Source of the DNA: an uncultured Aquimarina sp. | Lineage (GTDB): Bacteria; Bacteroidota; Bacteroidia; Flavobacteriales; Flavobacteriaceae | NCBI GenBank assembly: GCA_947500545.1 | Contig: CANMSO010000004.1 | Location: 310,001 to 374,000, forward strand | Direction of reading: 5' to 3' | Length of the DNA: 64,000 bases | Part shown: piece by piece, positions 1 to 9,803 of the stretch | Position numbering within the stretch: position 1 is the stretch's first letter | How the letters are laid out: each line of letters starts with the position of its first letter | Program-made: the position numbers and the translations under genes | Notes under the pieces: generated by a model | Seen by the model: only the letters and a program-made list of their open reading frames with translations | What the model was told of the DNA's origin: nothing | The model's database searches: none

Positions 1-186
1 ACCTTTCATACTATAATTAATGTTCCTACTGCTTTAGCAATTAATAGTTTTGTGCAAATCATGAATGTAGACATGACGGCTATGTTTATCAAAAGAGAGA
101 CTTTTATGGAACGTTTTTTTAAGGGATCCGAGACTTCAAAAATTAGTTATGGAACTAGAGTTCCTCTATTGATTATGCATAGTTAA
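1..186 (+). CDS. C-terminal fragment of a universal stress protein (5' truncated by window edge)
   Basis: Frame 1 is open from base 1 to TAA at 184-186: ...NSFVQIMNVDMTAMFIKRETFMERFFKGSETSKISYGTRVPLLIMHS*, matching the C-terminal half of the other Usps in the window (e.g. ...SFFENLLFKPVINQIAYHTNIPFLVIPS). Not in the ORF track. Confidence 0.75.
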   Translation, partial: TFHTIINVPTALAINSFVQIMNVDMTAMFIKRETFMERFFKGSETSKISYGTRVPLLIMHS

Positions 187-210
187 TGTGATTCTAAACC
201 TTCGACCCAA

Positions 211-1632
211 ATGATATTTACTTTTTTTCTTATCGTATATATCCTGATCGGGATTTTTATTGTCATCAGACTACTTTTAAACGGAATGCGTCCAACCAAA
301 ACCTTAGCATGGCTCTTGGTGATTTTTACTATCCCGGTAGGCGGGATGTTTTTATACTTGATGTTGGGTAGAAATAGAAGAAAAAATAAACTGTTTCGAT
401 TAAAAAAAACGGCTAAAACTTCGGCTTATTTAGAAAAAGCACGAGAACATCATTCGCCAATTACCATTCACGAGTATAAAGAACATCAAAAATTGATTTC
501 ATTAATTACTCAAAACTCATATTTTGCTCCATGCTCTGGAAACAGTCTCAAACTTCTTAAAAATGGTGAAGCAACGTTTCAAGCCATTTTTGAAGCTTTG
601 AAAAATGCTAAGCATTCTATACATCTAGAATATTATATTTTTGAAGAAGGAGAATTAACCACAAACCTCTTCGAACTCTTTCGCGACAAGATCCAACAAG
701 GAATTAAAATTCGTATCATCTATGATGGTATTGGCAGTTTATCTCTCAGTAAAAAACACATTAGAAAACTTCAAAATATTGGGGTTGAAATTCACCGGTT
801 TCTTCCTATACGTTTTGGCAAATTCTTGACTTCGATAAACTATCGTAATCATCGAAAAATTATTGTGATTGACAATGAAATTGCATTTACAGGAGGTATA
901 AATGTATCTGACAAATACGTGAAAGGAGATGCAGATTTGGGTATTTGGCATGACATACATTTACAGCTAACAGGACCCATAGTACATAGCTTGCAAACTG
1001 TTTTTGCTTTGGACTGGTATTTTATAACCAATAACGATGAAATTCTGGATCCTACATATTTTTCTATTTTAAAAAAAACCGGGGCATCTACTGCACAAAT
1101 AGTTCATAGTGGACCTGACGCTGATTTTTCTGCTGCCCAGCAATTATTTTTTTCTATGATCAATGAGGCAAAGGACTATGTATATATAACTAATCCATAT
1201 ATTATTCCTGGTGAAAGCATATTAGATGCGCTTAAGGTAGCCGCTTTAAGCGGAGTTGATGTGAGACTTATGCTGTCTGAAAACTCTGATGGTAAAATTG
1301 TACGATGGTGCGTGCGCTCCTATTTTGAGCGTCTACTGCAAGCCGGAGTAAAAATTTACTTATTCCCAGAGGGATTTTTGCATAGCAAAACCATTGTTTC
1401 AGACGACACTGTTTCATCTGTTGGAACGGCTAATCTAGATATCAGAAGCTTTGAACAAAACTATGAAGTGAATGCAGTGATATATGATGATCTATTTGCA
1501 ATAACACTAAAAAACGATTTTTTAAATGATTGTGATAAAAGTATTCAATTAAACTATAATACTTTTGTAAAAAGACCATGGACAGATAAACTAAAAGAAG
1601 GTGTCGCTAAAATCTTTAGTCCGGTTTTATAA
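211..1632 (+). CDS. cls: Cardiolipin synthase (PLD family)
   Basis: Two N-terminal TM segments and two HxK(x4)D motifs (HRKIIVIDNEIAFTGG; HSKTIVSDDTVSSVGTANLD). Confidence 0.93.
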   Translation: MIFTFFLIVYILIGIFIVIRLLLNGMRPTKTLAWLLVIFTIPVGGMFLYLMLGRNRRKNKLFRLKKTAKTSAYLEKAREHHSPITIHEYKEHQKLISLITQNSYFAPCSGNSLKLLKNGEATFQAIFEALKNAKHSIHLEYYIFEEGELTTNLFELFRDKIQQGIKIRIIYDGIGSLSLSKKHIRKLQNIGVEIHRFLPIRFGKFLTSINYRNHRKIIVIDNEIAFTGGINVSDKYVKGDADLGIWHDIHLQLTGPIVHSLQTVFALDWYFITNNDEILDPTYFSILKKTGASTAQIVHSGPDADFSAAQQLFFSMINEAKDYVYITNPYIIPGESILDALKVAALSGVDVRLMLSENSDGKIVRWCVRSYFERLLQAGVKIYLFPEGFLHSKTIVSDDTVSSVGTANLDIRSFEQNYEVNAVIYDDLFAITLKNDFLNDCDKSIQLNYNTFVKRPWTDKLKEGVAKIFSPVL

Positions 1633-1644
1633 TATTTTTAGTAG

Positions 1645-2442
1645 ATGGAAAAGCCAAAAAATATAGGGTTAGTCTTATCAGGAGGCGGTTTTAAAGGTGT
1701 CGCGCACATTGGGGCAATCCAAGCTTTTGAAGAAGCGGGTATACAACCAAAATATGTTGCGGGAACAAGTGCCGGAGCCATAGTAGGTGCCTTGTATGCA
1801 GGTGGCTACACTCCCGATGAAATTAAGAGTTTCTTCAAAAAAACTTCCCTATTCAAGTTTAATCGATTTACACGAAAGAAAGCTGGTTTTTTAGATTCTG
1901 AAAAATTTCATGAGGATTTAATCCCTTTTTTTCCAGATAATTCATTTGAAACATTGCAGAAAAAACTTTTTGTAACTGCAACTAATCTTGTAGAGGGAAC
2001 GACAAAAATATTCAGCAAAGGACAGTTAATAAAGCCTTTGTTAGCGTCTGCAGCATTTCCTGGAGTATTTACACCAATACTGATAAATGAAGAATTGTAC
2101 GCTGATGGTGGTATTTTGGATAACTTTCCTGTAGAAGCTTTACCAAAAAAATGCGATCTGATTATTGGAATTGATGTTACTCCCATCAAAAAGCCTAAAA
2201 TTACAGATTTTAAACATTCATATAATGTAATGCAACGTGCATATTATCTTAGAGCAGTACCAAACTCGACAGCTAAATTTGCCTATTGTGATATCATTGT
2301 TCAACCCAAAAAACTTATTAATCACGGCCTCTTTAGCAGTAGTGGTCTTGATAAGGTATATGAATTAGGATATCAAGAAGCCAAGAATCAAATCGCACAA
2401 TTTCTAAAAAAACAAGAAAATGATTCAAGAGATAAAAAATAA
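1645..2442 (+). CDS. Patatin-like phospholipase
   Basis: GGGFKG oxyanion motif, GTSAG nucleophile elbow, DGG. Confidence 0.93.
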   Translation: MEKPKNIGLVLSGGGFKGVAHIGAIQAFEEAGIQPKYVAGTSAGAIVGALYAGGYTPDEIKSFFKKTSLFKFNRFTRKKAGFLDSEKFHEDLIPFFPDNSFETLQKKLFVTATNLVEGTTKIFSKGQLIKPLLASAAFPGVFTPILINEELYADGGILDNFPVEALPKKCDLIIGIDVTPIKKPKITDFKHSYNVMQRAYYLRAVPNSTAKFAYCDIIVQPKKLINHGLFSSSGLDKVYELGYQEAKNQIAQFLKKQENDSRDKK

Positions 2443-3052
2443 CTATAAGAATCTTTTTGAGGATGAACTCTTAGAAGAAATTAATCAAGTAGGAACTTTT
2501 AAGGAAGTTCCTGAAGGTTTTGAACTAATCAAACCAGGAAGTTATATAAAATCAATGCCTTTAATCATTAGTGGTGCCATAAAAATACTACGTGAAGATA
2601 ATGATGGTGATGAGTTGCTTTTATATTTTTTAGAGAGAGGCGATACCTGTGCCATGACATTATCATGCTGTCTGGGGCATCATAAAAGTGAGATCAAAGC
2701 AATCGCAGAAACCGATGCCAAGCTCATCATGGTACCCATTGAAAAAATGGAAGAATGGACCACAAAATATAAATCCTGGAGAAATTTTGTGTTCGATAGT
2801 TATCACAAACGATTAATTGAAGCCATAGAAACCATTGATAGTATTGCGTTTCTTAAAATGGATGATCGACTACTCAAATACCTGAAAGATAAAACCAAGG
2901 TCAATCAGGATAATATTATCAATAATACACACCAGGAAATAGCATATGATCTTCACACTTCTAGAGTTGTAATCTCCAGGTTATTGAAAAAACTAGAACA
3001 AGAAGGAAACGTTAAGCTAAATAGAAACAATATTGAGGTCATACATATTTAG
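2420..3052 (+). CDS. Crp/Fnr family transcriptional regulator
   Basis: cNMP-binding-type N-terminus and C-terminal HTH (HQEIAYDLHTSRVVISRLLKKLEQEG). Confidence 0.9.
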   Translation: MIQEIKNNYKNLFEDELLEEINQVGTFKEVPEGFELIKPGSYIKSMPLIISGAIKILREDNDGDELLLYFLERGDTCAMTLSCCLGHHKSEIKAIAETDAKLIMVPIEKMEEWTTKYKSWRNFVFDSYHKRLIEAIETIDSIAFLKMDDRLLKYLKDKTKVNQDNIINNTHQEIAYDLHTSRVVISRLLKKLEQEGNVKLNRNNIEVIHI

Positions 3053-3058
3053 TGTTAT

Positions 3059-3072
3059 GTAACAAATGTTAC
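3059..3072 (+). promoter_or_regulatory. Family B operator GTAACAAATGTTAC before tauE-like gene; -7 TATTTTTG at 3095-3102
   Basis: Perfect 6-bp arms; 22 bp to TAnnTTTG. Confidence 0.75.
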
Positions 3073-3116
3073 TGCATCCCCTTTTCCCTAAAGTTATTTT
3101 TGGCAAAAAGTAATTA

Positions 3117-3914
3117 ATGGAAATAACAGAAATTCTAGGATACTCGGGAGCACTATTTATAGGGGTTGTATTGGGTTTAATTGGCGGTGGTGGTTCAATA
3201 CTTACTGTTCCCGTATTTGTTTATCTTATGCATATCAATCCTATTACTGCAACCGCATATTCATTATTTGTGGTAGGAATTTCGGCACTCATAGGAACAA
3301 TTAATAATTTAAGAAAGGGATTAGTAGATCTCCGTACTGCATTCGTTTTTGCGATACCTGCGTTTATTGCTGTGTATGCAACCAGAAAATACCTTGTTCC
3401 TGCAATTCCAGATACCCTTTTTAGTATTCAGGAATTCATGATTACCAAAAACATTGGGATTATGATCTTTTTTGCAATCATAATGCTCCTGGCATCAATT
3501 TCAATGATAAAAAATAATAAAAAAGATGTTGAACCTGAAACTAAAGTCGTTTACAATTATCCTTTGATCTTACTAGAAGGTTTTATTGTTGGTGTTTTAA
3601 CAGGAATCGTTGGTGCTGGTGGTGGGTTTTTGATCATTCCAGCTTTGGTTTTAATGGCAAAACTGCCTATGAAAAAAGCAGTAGCTACTTCACTATTAAT
3701 TATCGCCATTAAATCTCTAATTGGATTTATTGGTGATGTAGAAAATCTGGATATTGAATGGAACTTCTTATTGATATTTAGTGTCATTTCTGTGATTGGA
3801 ATTTTTATAGGGATGTATTTATCAAACTATATCGAAGGTAAAAAACTAGAAAAAGGGTTTGGGTGGTTCGTTTTAGCAATGGGTATTTATATAATAATAA
3901 AAGAACTAACCTAA
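3117..3914 (+). CDS. Sulfite exporter TauE/SafE family permease
   Basis: Two GxxxGxxGxGGG(S/F) repeats, multi-TM. Confidence 0.88.
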   Translation: MEITEILGYSGALFIGVVLGLIGGGGSILTVPVFVYLMHINPITATAYSLFVVGISALIGTINNLRKGLVDLRTAFVFAIPAFIAVYATRKYLVPAIPDTLFSIQEFMITKNIGIMIFFAIIMLLASISMIKNNKKDVEPETKVVYNYPLILLEGFIVGVLTGIVGAGGGFLIIPALVLMAKLPMKKAVATSLLIIAIKSLIGFIGDVENLDIEWNFLLIFSVISVIGIFIGMYLSNYIEGKKLEKGFGWFVLAMGIYIIIKELT

Positions 3915-3926
3915 GATTAAAGCTTT

Positions 3927-3940
3927 GTAACAATTGTTAC
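3927..3940 (+). promoter_or_regulatory. Family B operator GTAACAATTGTTAC before MBL-rhodanese gene; -7 TATTTTTG at 3963-3970
   Basis: Perfect 14-bp palindrome; 22 bp to TAnnTTTG. Confidence 0.78.
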
Positions 3941-4035
3941 TGTATTGAAATAATAATTGCCGTATTTTTGACGAATAATTAATACATGGGTAGCATTTCT
4001 TACTAAAATTAAAAAATGCTTAAAGAATAGAACAA

Positions 4036-5448
4036 ATGAAAATAGAACAAATATATACTGGATGTCTGGCACAAGGTGCATATTATATAGAAAGTAATGG
4101 CGAAGTTGCAATTATTGATCCTTTAAGAGAAGTAAAACCTTATATAGAAAAAGCCGAAGATGATCATGCTAAGATCAAATACATTTTTGAAACACATTTT
4201 CATGCTGATTTTGTAAGTGGTCATATTACTTTGGCAAAAGAAACTGGGGCAGATATCATTTTTGGCCCACAAGCAAATCCTTCTTTTGAAGCTGTTATAG
4301 CAACAGATGGTCAAGAATTTAAATTAGGAGACATAACCATCATTGCCTTACACACCCCTGGTCATACTATGGAAAGTACAACATATCTTCTTAGAGATAA
4401 AGATGGAAAAGATCATGCAATCTTTAGTGGTGATACCTTATTCTTGGGAGATGTTGGACGTCCCGATCTTGCACAGAAGGCAGCGCATATGACACAAGAA
4501 CAACTTGCTGAGACACTGTATGACAGTCTTCGCAATAAAATCATGCCTCTTGCCGATGAAGTGATTGTATATCCCGCACATGGAGCAGGCTCTGCCTGTG
4601 GTAAAAACATGATGAAGGAAACCGTAGATACCTTGGGTAACCAAAAGAAAATGAATTATGCCCTTCGTGCAGATATGACCAAAGAAGAGTTTGTAAAAGA
4701 AGTTACTGATGGGTTATTACCTCCACCTTTATATTTTCCTCTTAATGTGAAAATGAATAAAGAAGGGTATGCTGATATAGATGAAATTCTTGAGCGCGGT
4801 ACAAAATCATTATCGCCAGAAGATTTTGAAGCAATAGCAAATGAAACAGGGGCTGTTGTATTAGACGTAAGGCACCAGAATGAATTTGTAAAAGGACATA
4901 TCCCCAGATCTATATTTATAGGGATTGGTGGAGATTTTGCACCCTGGGTAGGAACCCTGATTGCAGATGTACAACAACCAATTCTATTAGTAGCACCAGA
5001 AGAACGTGTTGAGGAAACTATTACTAGATTATCTCGAGTAGGGTTTGATAATACATTGGGATATTTAGAAGGCGGATTCGAATCTTGGAAAAATGCAAGT
5101 AAGGACTATGATACTATAACATCTATACCAGCTTTAGAGTTTAAAAATACTCTAGAAAAAGAAGAGGTTCCTGTTTTTGATGTACGTAAAGAAAGTGAAT
5201 TTACGGCTGAACATCTTGACAAAGCGACCAATTCCCCGCTAAGTTTTATTAATGATTATCTATCAGATTTTCCTGAAGATGAAACCTTTTATGTGCATTG
5301 TGCAGGAGGGTACCGATCTGTAATCGCCGCATCTATTTTAAAGAATCGTGGTATTCACAACCTTATCGATATTGCCGGTGGTTTTAAGGATATTAAGGCA
5401 GTTGGCATAGAAACAACCGATTATGTATGTCCTTCTACTCTAAAGTAA
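4036..5448 (+). CDS. MBL-fold persulfide dioxygenase (ETHE1-like) fused to two rhodanese domains
   Basis: THFHADFVSGH, HTPGHT, SGDTLFLGDVGRPDL; second rhodanese has active CAGGYRS, first lacks the Cys (LVAPEERV). Confidence 0.9.
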   Translation: MKIEQIYTGCLAQGAYYIESNGEVAIIDPLREVKPYIEKAEDDHAKIKYIFETHFHADFVSGHITLAKETGADIIFGPQANPSFEAVIATDGQEFKLGDITIIALHTPGHTMESTTYLLRDKDGKDHAIFSGDTLFLGDVGRPDLAQKAAHMTQEQLAETLYDSLRNKIMPLADEVIVYPAHGAGSACGKNMMKETVDTLGNQKKMNYALRADMTKEEFVKEVTDGLLPPPLYFPLNVKMNKEGYADIDEILERGTKSLSPEDFEAIANETGAVVLDVRHQNEFVKGHIPRSIFIGIGGDFAPWVGTLIADVQQPILLVAPEERVEETITRLSRVGFDNTLGYLEGGFESWKNASKDYDTITSIPALEFKNTLEKEEVPVFDVRKESEFTAEHLDKATNSPLSFINDYLSDFPEDETFYVHCAGGYRSVIAASILKNRGIHNLIDIAGGFKDIKAVGIETTDYVCPSTLK

Positions 5449-5461
5449 GCATAACTAAAGA

Positions 5462-6124
5462 TTGATGGAAGATTTTAATCGTAAAAAACATTGGGAAAAC
5501 GTATACAAAACTAAAGAACTCAAAGACGTTAGTTGGTATCAGAAAGCACCTAAAATATCTTTGGATTTTATAGCATATTTTAAAGTCCCTAAAACTGCGA
5601 AAATAATTGATATCGGTGGGGGCGATAGTTTTTTGGCAGACCATTTACTTGCTTTAGGGTATGAAGATATTACTATACTTGATGTTTCTGAAACGGCTTT
5701 AAACAAAGCCAAAGAAAGGTTAGGCAGTGATGCAAAAAGAATCAAATGGATTGTAGCAGATGTTTCCAATTTTAAGCCCACAGAAACGTATGATATCTGG
5801 CATGATCGTGCTACGTTTCACTTTTTGAACCAAAAACAAGAAATCAATAATTACGTAGACACAATACAACACAGTATAAATATAGGAGGAGCGCTGATCA
5901 TTGGTACTTTTTCTGAAGATGGCCCCACAAAATGCAGCGGTATTGATATCACTCAGTATTCTGAAAAATCTATGAATGAAATCGTGAAAGAGCATTTTGA
6001 AAAGGTAAAATGTACGTATATTGATCATGAAACCCCATTTAATACCAATCAGAACTTTGTTTTCTGTGGATTTAAAAAAAATAGTTATGTAACATATGTT
6101 ACTGACAACCCTATTAAAGTTTAA
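5462..6124 (+). CDS. Class I SAM-dependent methyltransferase
   Basis: IIDIGGGDSFLADHLL motif I; WHDRATFHFL. Confidence 0.88.
   Translation: MMEDFNRKKHWENVYKTKELKDVSWYQKAPKISLDFIAYFKVPKTAKIIDIGGGDSFLADHLLALGYEDITILDVSETALNKAKERLGSDAKRIKWIVADVSNFKPTETYDIWHDRATFHFLNQKQEINNYVDTIQHSINIGGALIIGTFSEDGPTKCSGIDITQYSEKSMNEIVKEHFEKVKCTYIDHETPFNTNQNFVFCGFKKNSYVTYVTDNPIKV
6089..6102 (+). promoter_or_regulatory. Family B operator GTAACATATGTTAC inside the methyltransferase 3' end, before the YeeE pair
   Basis: Perfect 14-bp palindrome; degenerate -7 TTACTTTA at 6125-6132, same 22-bp spacing. Confidence 0.65.
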
Positions 6125-6150
6125 TTACTTTACCTCAAAATAAAATACAA

Positions 6151-6708
6151 ATGAATTGGATTTATGATCCCTGGCCCTGGTATATTTCTGGACCACTAAT
6201 ATCGCTAGTGATGTTTTTACTGTTAATGGTTGGAAAAAGATTTGGTATGTCATCTAACCTAAGAACAATGTGTACGATTTGTGGTGCAGGAAAAACATCA
6301 GACTTCTTCAGATTTGATTGGAAAGCCCAACGTTGGAACCTCATTGTAGTCCTTGGGGTAATCATTGGGGGATTTATTGCAACTAATTTTTTATCGACAG
6401 ATACTGTGGTAGATTTAAACCCAACTGTAATTGCCGATCTACAATCCAAAGGTTTTGAAAGCGCAGGAAATGCATACATGCCAGACATGCTGTTTTCTAA
6501 TGATGTATTTACTAATCCTAAAAACTTATTTCTACTAATAATTGGAGGTTTACTAGTAGGTTTTGGAGCAAGATATGCCGGTGGCTGTACCTCTGGACAT
6601 GCAATATCTGGATTAAGCGATCTACAATTACCTTCACTTATTGCAGTGATTGGCTTTTTTATAGGTGGTCTTGTTATGATTCATTTTATTTTTCCTTTAA
6701 TTTTTTAA
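6151..6708 (+). CDS. YeeE/YedE family sulfur transporter subunit
   Basis: GARYAGGCTSGHAISGLSDLQLPSLIA motif. Confidence 0.9.
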   Translation: MNWIYDPWPWYISGPLISLVMFLLLMVGKRFGMSSNLRTMCTICGAGKTSDFFRFDWKAQRWNLIVVLGVIIGGFIATNFLSTDTVVDLNPTVIADLQSKGFESAGNAYMPDMLFSNDVFTNPKNLFLLIIGGLLVGFGARYAGGCTSGHAISGLSDLQLPSLIAVIGFFIGGLVMIHFIFPLIF

Positions 6709-6712
6709 ACAT

Positions 6713-7126
6713 ATGCGCTCAATTATATATTTACTCATTGGTATTTTCTTCGGAATTGTTTTATTCAAATCTGAAGCAGCTTCGTGGTTTAGAATTTATG
6801 AAATGTTTCAGTTTGCATCTTTTCATATGTATGGAATTATTGGTTCTGCAGTTGGGCTAGGGGTTATTGTAATTCAACTCATCAAAAGATATAAAATGAA
6901 ATCTTTTAATGGAGAACATATTACCATAATACCAAAGGATAGAAGTTTTAGCCGATATATGATTGGTGGAATCCTATTTGGATTAGGCTGGGCACTTGCA
7001 GGTGCTTGCCCAGGTCCTATGTTTGTTTTACTAGGATCAGGATACACCTCGATTATCATTGTAATTTTAGCCGCTATTCTTGGGACTTTTTTATATGGAT
7101 TAGTAAAAGATAAATTACCGCACTAA
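6713..7126 (+). CDS. YeeE/YedE family (DUF6691-like) second half of transporter
   Basis: GLGWALAGACPGPMFVLLGSG motif; adjacent to first half. Confidence 0.88.
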   Translation: MRSIIYLLIGIFFGIVLFKSEAASWFRIYEMFQFASFHMYGIIGSAVGLGVIVIQLIKRYKMKSFNGEHITIIPKDRSFSRYMIGGILFGLGWALAGACPGPMFVLLGSGYTSIIIVILAAILGTFLYGLVKDKLPH

Positions 7127-8137
7127 TTGCTCTTGCGTAAGTTCATTTTTACCTGTTTCTTGTTGTTGCCAACAGTTTATGTTATAAAACGTAGTTTCAG
7201 CAATATTAGTGAGCGCTTCTTTGGTTGCAAAAGCTTGATGTGGAGTAAGTAACACATTAGGGTGATCTATTAATCTTTGCAATAAATCATCTTGGGGTTT
7301 ATTTTTAGAATAATTGTAGAAAAAGATTCCGTTCTCGTGCTCATATACATCCGTACCATATCCTGCAATTCTTTTTAATTCTATTGCTTGCACTATATCT
7401 TTTGTATTTACAACGGCTCCCCTAGCCACATTGATGAGTAATACGTCTCTTTTCATATATTGAATAACGTCTTTATTAATCATATGATGTGTTTGGGTAT
7501 TGAGAGGTGTACTTAAGAAGATAATATCAGACCTTTTGCATAAATTTTCCAGATCTGTATAAGAAGCACCATAATCTTCAGTTAGTTTGCGGTCTTCATA
7601 GATATCATTAACTATTATCTTACAACCAAACCCTTGCATTATTCTAGCGATTACCTTCCCTATTCTACCAGTTCCAATAATGCCTACTGTTTTTTTATTG
7701 AGATCAAAGCCTACCAGATTACTCAAGGAGAAATTGTAACTAGTTACCTGTTGATTGGACAAAATTAGTTTACGATTTAATGCTAATAATAATGTTACTG
7801 CATGTTCTGCAATAGCATGAGGAGAATACCCTGCTGCATTAGCCACTTTAATTCCTATTTTTTTTGCTTTAACGAGATTTACATTATCGTATCCCGTAGA
7901 ACGAAGTGTAATATAATTAATCCCAAAGTCTTTAAGCCTTTCTAAAACACTAGAGGATCCATCATCTGCAGTAGAAATAGAAATCACATCAAAACCTAAT
8001 GCCTGCGCAGCCGTTTTTGCGGTAAGGCGCTCTGGTATATATTTGATTTGATGTACTTCCTTATTTGCTATCTCTAAAAAAGGAATCTCAAAATCTTTTG
8101 CACTATATATCAAGATCTTCATCCGTAAATTCTTCAA
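7115..8137 (-). CDS. 2-hydroxyacid dehydrogenase (D-lactate dehydrogenase-like); likely start MKILIYSAKD at about 8122
   Basis: GIIGTGRIG Rossmann motif, NVARGAVVNT, LTPHQAFATKEAL. Confidence 0.9.
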   Translation of the reverse strand: MKNLRMKILIYSAKDFEIPFLEIANKEVHQIKYIPERLTAKTAAQALGFDVISISTADDGSSSVLERLKDFGINYITLRSTGYDNVNLVKAKKIGIKVANAAGYSPHAIAEHAVTLLLALNRKLILSNQQVTSYNFSLSNLVGFDLNKKTVGIIGTGRIGKVIARIMQGFGCKIIVNDIYEDRKLTEDYGASYTDLENLCKRSDIIFLSTPLNTQTHHMINKDVIQYMKRDVLLINVARGAVVNTKDIVQAIELKRIAGYGTDVYEHENGIFFYNYSKNKPQDDLLQRLIDHPNVLLTPHQAFATKEALTNIAETTFYNINCWQQQETGKNELTQEQLVR

Positions 8138-8771
8138 TGATTAATAATTGTTGTCCTTTTAGTGCCCATATGACCACATTCACATAGTCATTTACTGCTT
8201 TCTTAGTATTCTCTGGCTCTGTGATGTCTATAGATCCTTTCCAAATTAATTCTCTTTCTTTATCAGGACAGATGCAGTATAGTGATGATTCTGCATGAAA
8301 AATTTGATATTCTTCATAATAGTCTTCATCATGATATATCTCTTGATTTTCATAATAATCTTCTTTAAAACTCTTAAATGTTTTATCTAGATTTCTATAC
8401 GCCTTTACAACAGTTACTCTGTCTTCTACTCCTAATACTTTAGATAATAGTATCGCATCAAAACCTTTTTCTAAAAGTTGGGATTCTAATGCCATTAACT
8501 CATCTTCAGTTCTTGGTGAGGTTGTAAAAGACTCCTCAAAAAAATCTGCACTTTTTACAGCGTTGACCCCATTTTTTTTCAGTTCGGAAACTAACTTCTT
8601 TTCAAATATTTTACGATTATTCGCATCAGGTGTAATACCAATAACCAGAACTTTTTGAGCTTCAAATGTATCAATATCAGGATTTTTCCAATTCTCTACC
8701 AATTCGCTAGACGAGCATCCACTTAATACAATGATTGTGGTTATTAATAAATAGATAAATTGCTTATTCAT
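8103..8771 (-). CDS. Uncharacterised lipoprotein
   Basis: Lipobox LSGCSSS after N-terminal TM. Confidence 0.7.
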   Translation of the reverse strand: MNKQFIYLLITTIIVLSGCSSSELVENWKNPDIDTFEAQKVLVIGITPDANNRKIFEKKLVSELKKNGVNAVKSADFFEESFTTSPRTEDELMALESQLLEKGFDAILLSKVLGVEDRVTVVKAYRNLDKTFKSFKEDYYENQEIYHDEDYYEEYQIFHAESSLYCICPDKERELIWKGSIDITEPENTKKAVNDYVNVVIWALKGQQLLIIEEFTDEDLDI

Positions 8772-8782
8772 GTTTTCTAGGT

Positions 8783-9286
8783 TTATTTTATGGTTTTATC
8801 TAATCTTTCTACCAAAACATTAGTGTAATGTATGGTCTTTTCTATAATGGATTCTCCTGAGATGACATCAACATCTTCCAAAGCTATATTACTGCTTCCT
8901 ACTGTAGAAAGAATGATAAGTTTGTGCAATTGATCAGGATGGTTTTTAATAAAATTCTTCACATTACGAGGGGGGCTACCATACTCCCAAGAATTAATAA
9001 TTACCAATGCATCCCACTTGTCTATATTTACGGTAAACAATGTATATACATCAATTACTTTAAAATAAATCGTATCCTTTTTATAGTGCCTAAGTAAGTT
9101 CTGAACCAATGAATCTTTGAATCTGCTTCCTTGAGATGCGATTAAAACATTAGTTTCTAAATTGGGGTCATTAACTTCAAAAGGGATTACTGTATCCATA
9201 GAATAAGTATACTCATACCACACCAAAAACCCTGCAAAAAACACTAAAACAGATACCATTATTATTATAAGAATACGTTTCATCAA
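8783..9286 (-). CDS. Flavodoxin-like fold protein with N-terminal TM anchor
   Basis: LIASQGSRFKDSLVQNLL, WDALVIINSWEYGSPPRNVKNFI. Confidence 0.45.
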   Translation of the reverse strand: MMKRILIIIMVSVLVFFAGFLVWYEYTYSMDTVIPFEVNDPNLETNVLIASQGSRFKDSLVQNLLRHYKKDTIYFKVIDVYTLFTVNIDKWDALVIINSWEYGSPPRNVKNFIKNHPDQLHKLIILSTVGSSNIALEDVDVISGESIIEKTIHYTNVLVERLDKTIK

Positions 9287-9292
9287 AATTGG

Positions 9293-9745
9293 TTAATTCA
9301 ACAAACGTTTCTGTTTACTTTGTTTCATTATAGTTTTGATCAACTCAAAGATTTTCCTTTTAATATCCTTGTAGTTATTGAGATAATCGCTTACTTCTAT
9401 GAGTAATAACCTATGGTCCTCTTTATATTGTTTTTCCTCTGCAGGTTGATCTTCTCCATCGACTAAAATGGTAAGTGTATTACAGTGATTAATTATTCTT
9501 TTAAGTAGAGGATCAATATTTTTCCTCTTATTCGCTAAATCATTAACCACTTTTTTACTTCTATCAAAAATCTTCTTGGAGATAAGCTGTAGCGTATAAT
9601 TCTCTATAAGTTCATCCAGAAAATGTTGTTCATCTTTTATAAACTTAAGCTCTGATAACCAATTTAAGGAAGCCTCGTGTAATTCTTCTGGGCTTCGCCA
9701 CTCTATATATTTTACATTTGGTTTTTGTGTTTTCATAACTTTCAT
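9293..9745 (-). CDS. Uncharacterised helical protein, paralogue of 10346-10768
   Basis: Shares L(N/D)W.S.L.FI..E..F...L...Y with the 10346 ORF. Confidence 0.6.
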   Translation of the reverse strand: MKVMKTQKPNVKYIEWRSPEELHEASLNWLSELKFIKDEQHFLDELIENYTLQLISKKIFDRSKKVVNDLANKRKNIDPLLKRIINHCNTLTILVDGEDQPAEEKQYKEDHRLLLIEVSDYLNNYKDIKRKIFELIKTIMKQSKQKRLLN

Positions 9746-9803
9746 TTTTAATAAGAAAAGGCAGAAAATATACCCCCATATTTATTTCTGCCTTCGTTCT
9801 GGT

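Noticed and set aside
739-1031. Antisense ORFs inside strong CDSs (e.g. 739-960, 849-1031, 32408-32812, 34981-35460, 46813-47256)
   Set aside because: They lie opposite well-supported conserved genes, have low-complexity or codon-shadow-like translations and no plausible start context.
4036-5448. MBL plus two rhodanese fusion as a new enzyme
   Set aside because: MBL-rhodanese persulfide dioxygenase fusions are described; the inactive first rhodanese is noted but is not by itself new.
7737-7748. GTAACTAGTTAC palindrome
   Set aside because: Inside the 2-hydroxyacid dehydrogenase CDS, wrong half-site spacing (12 not 14 bp) and not before a gene start; likely chance.
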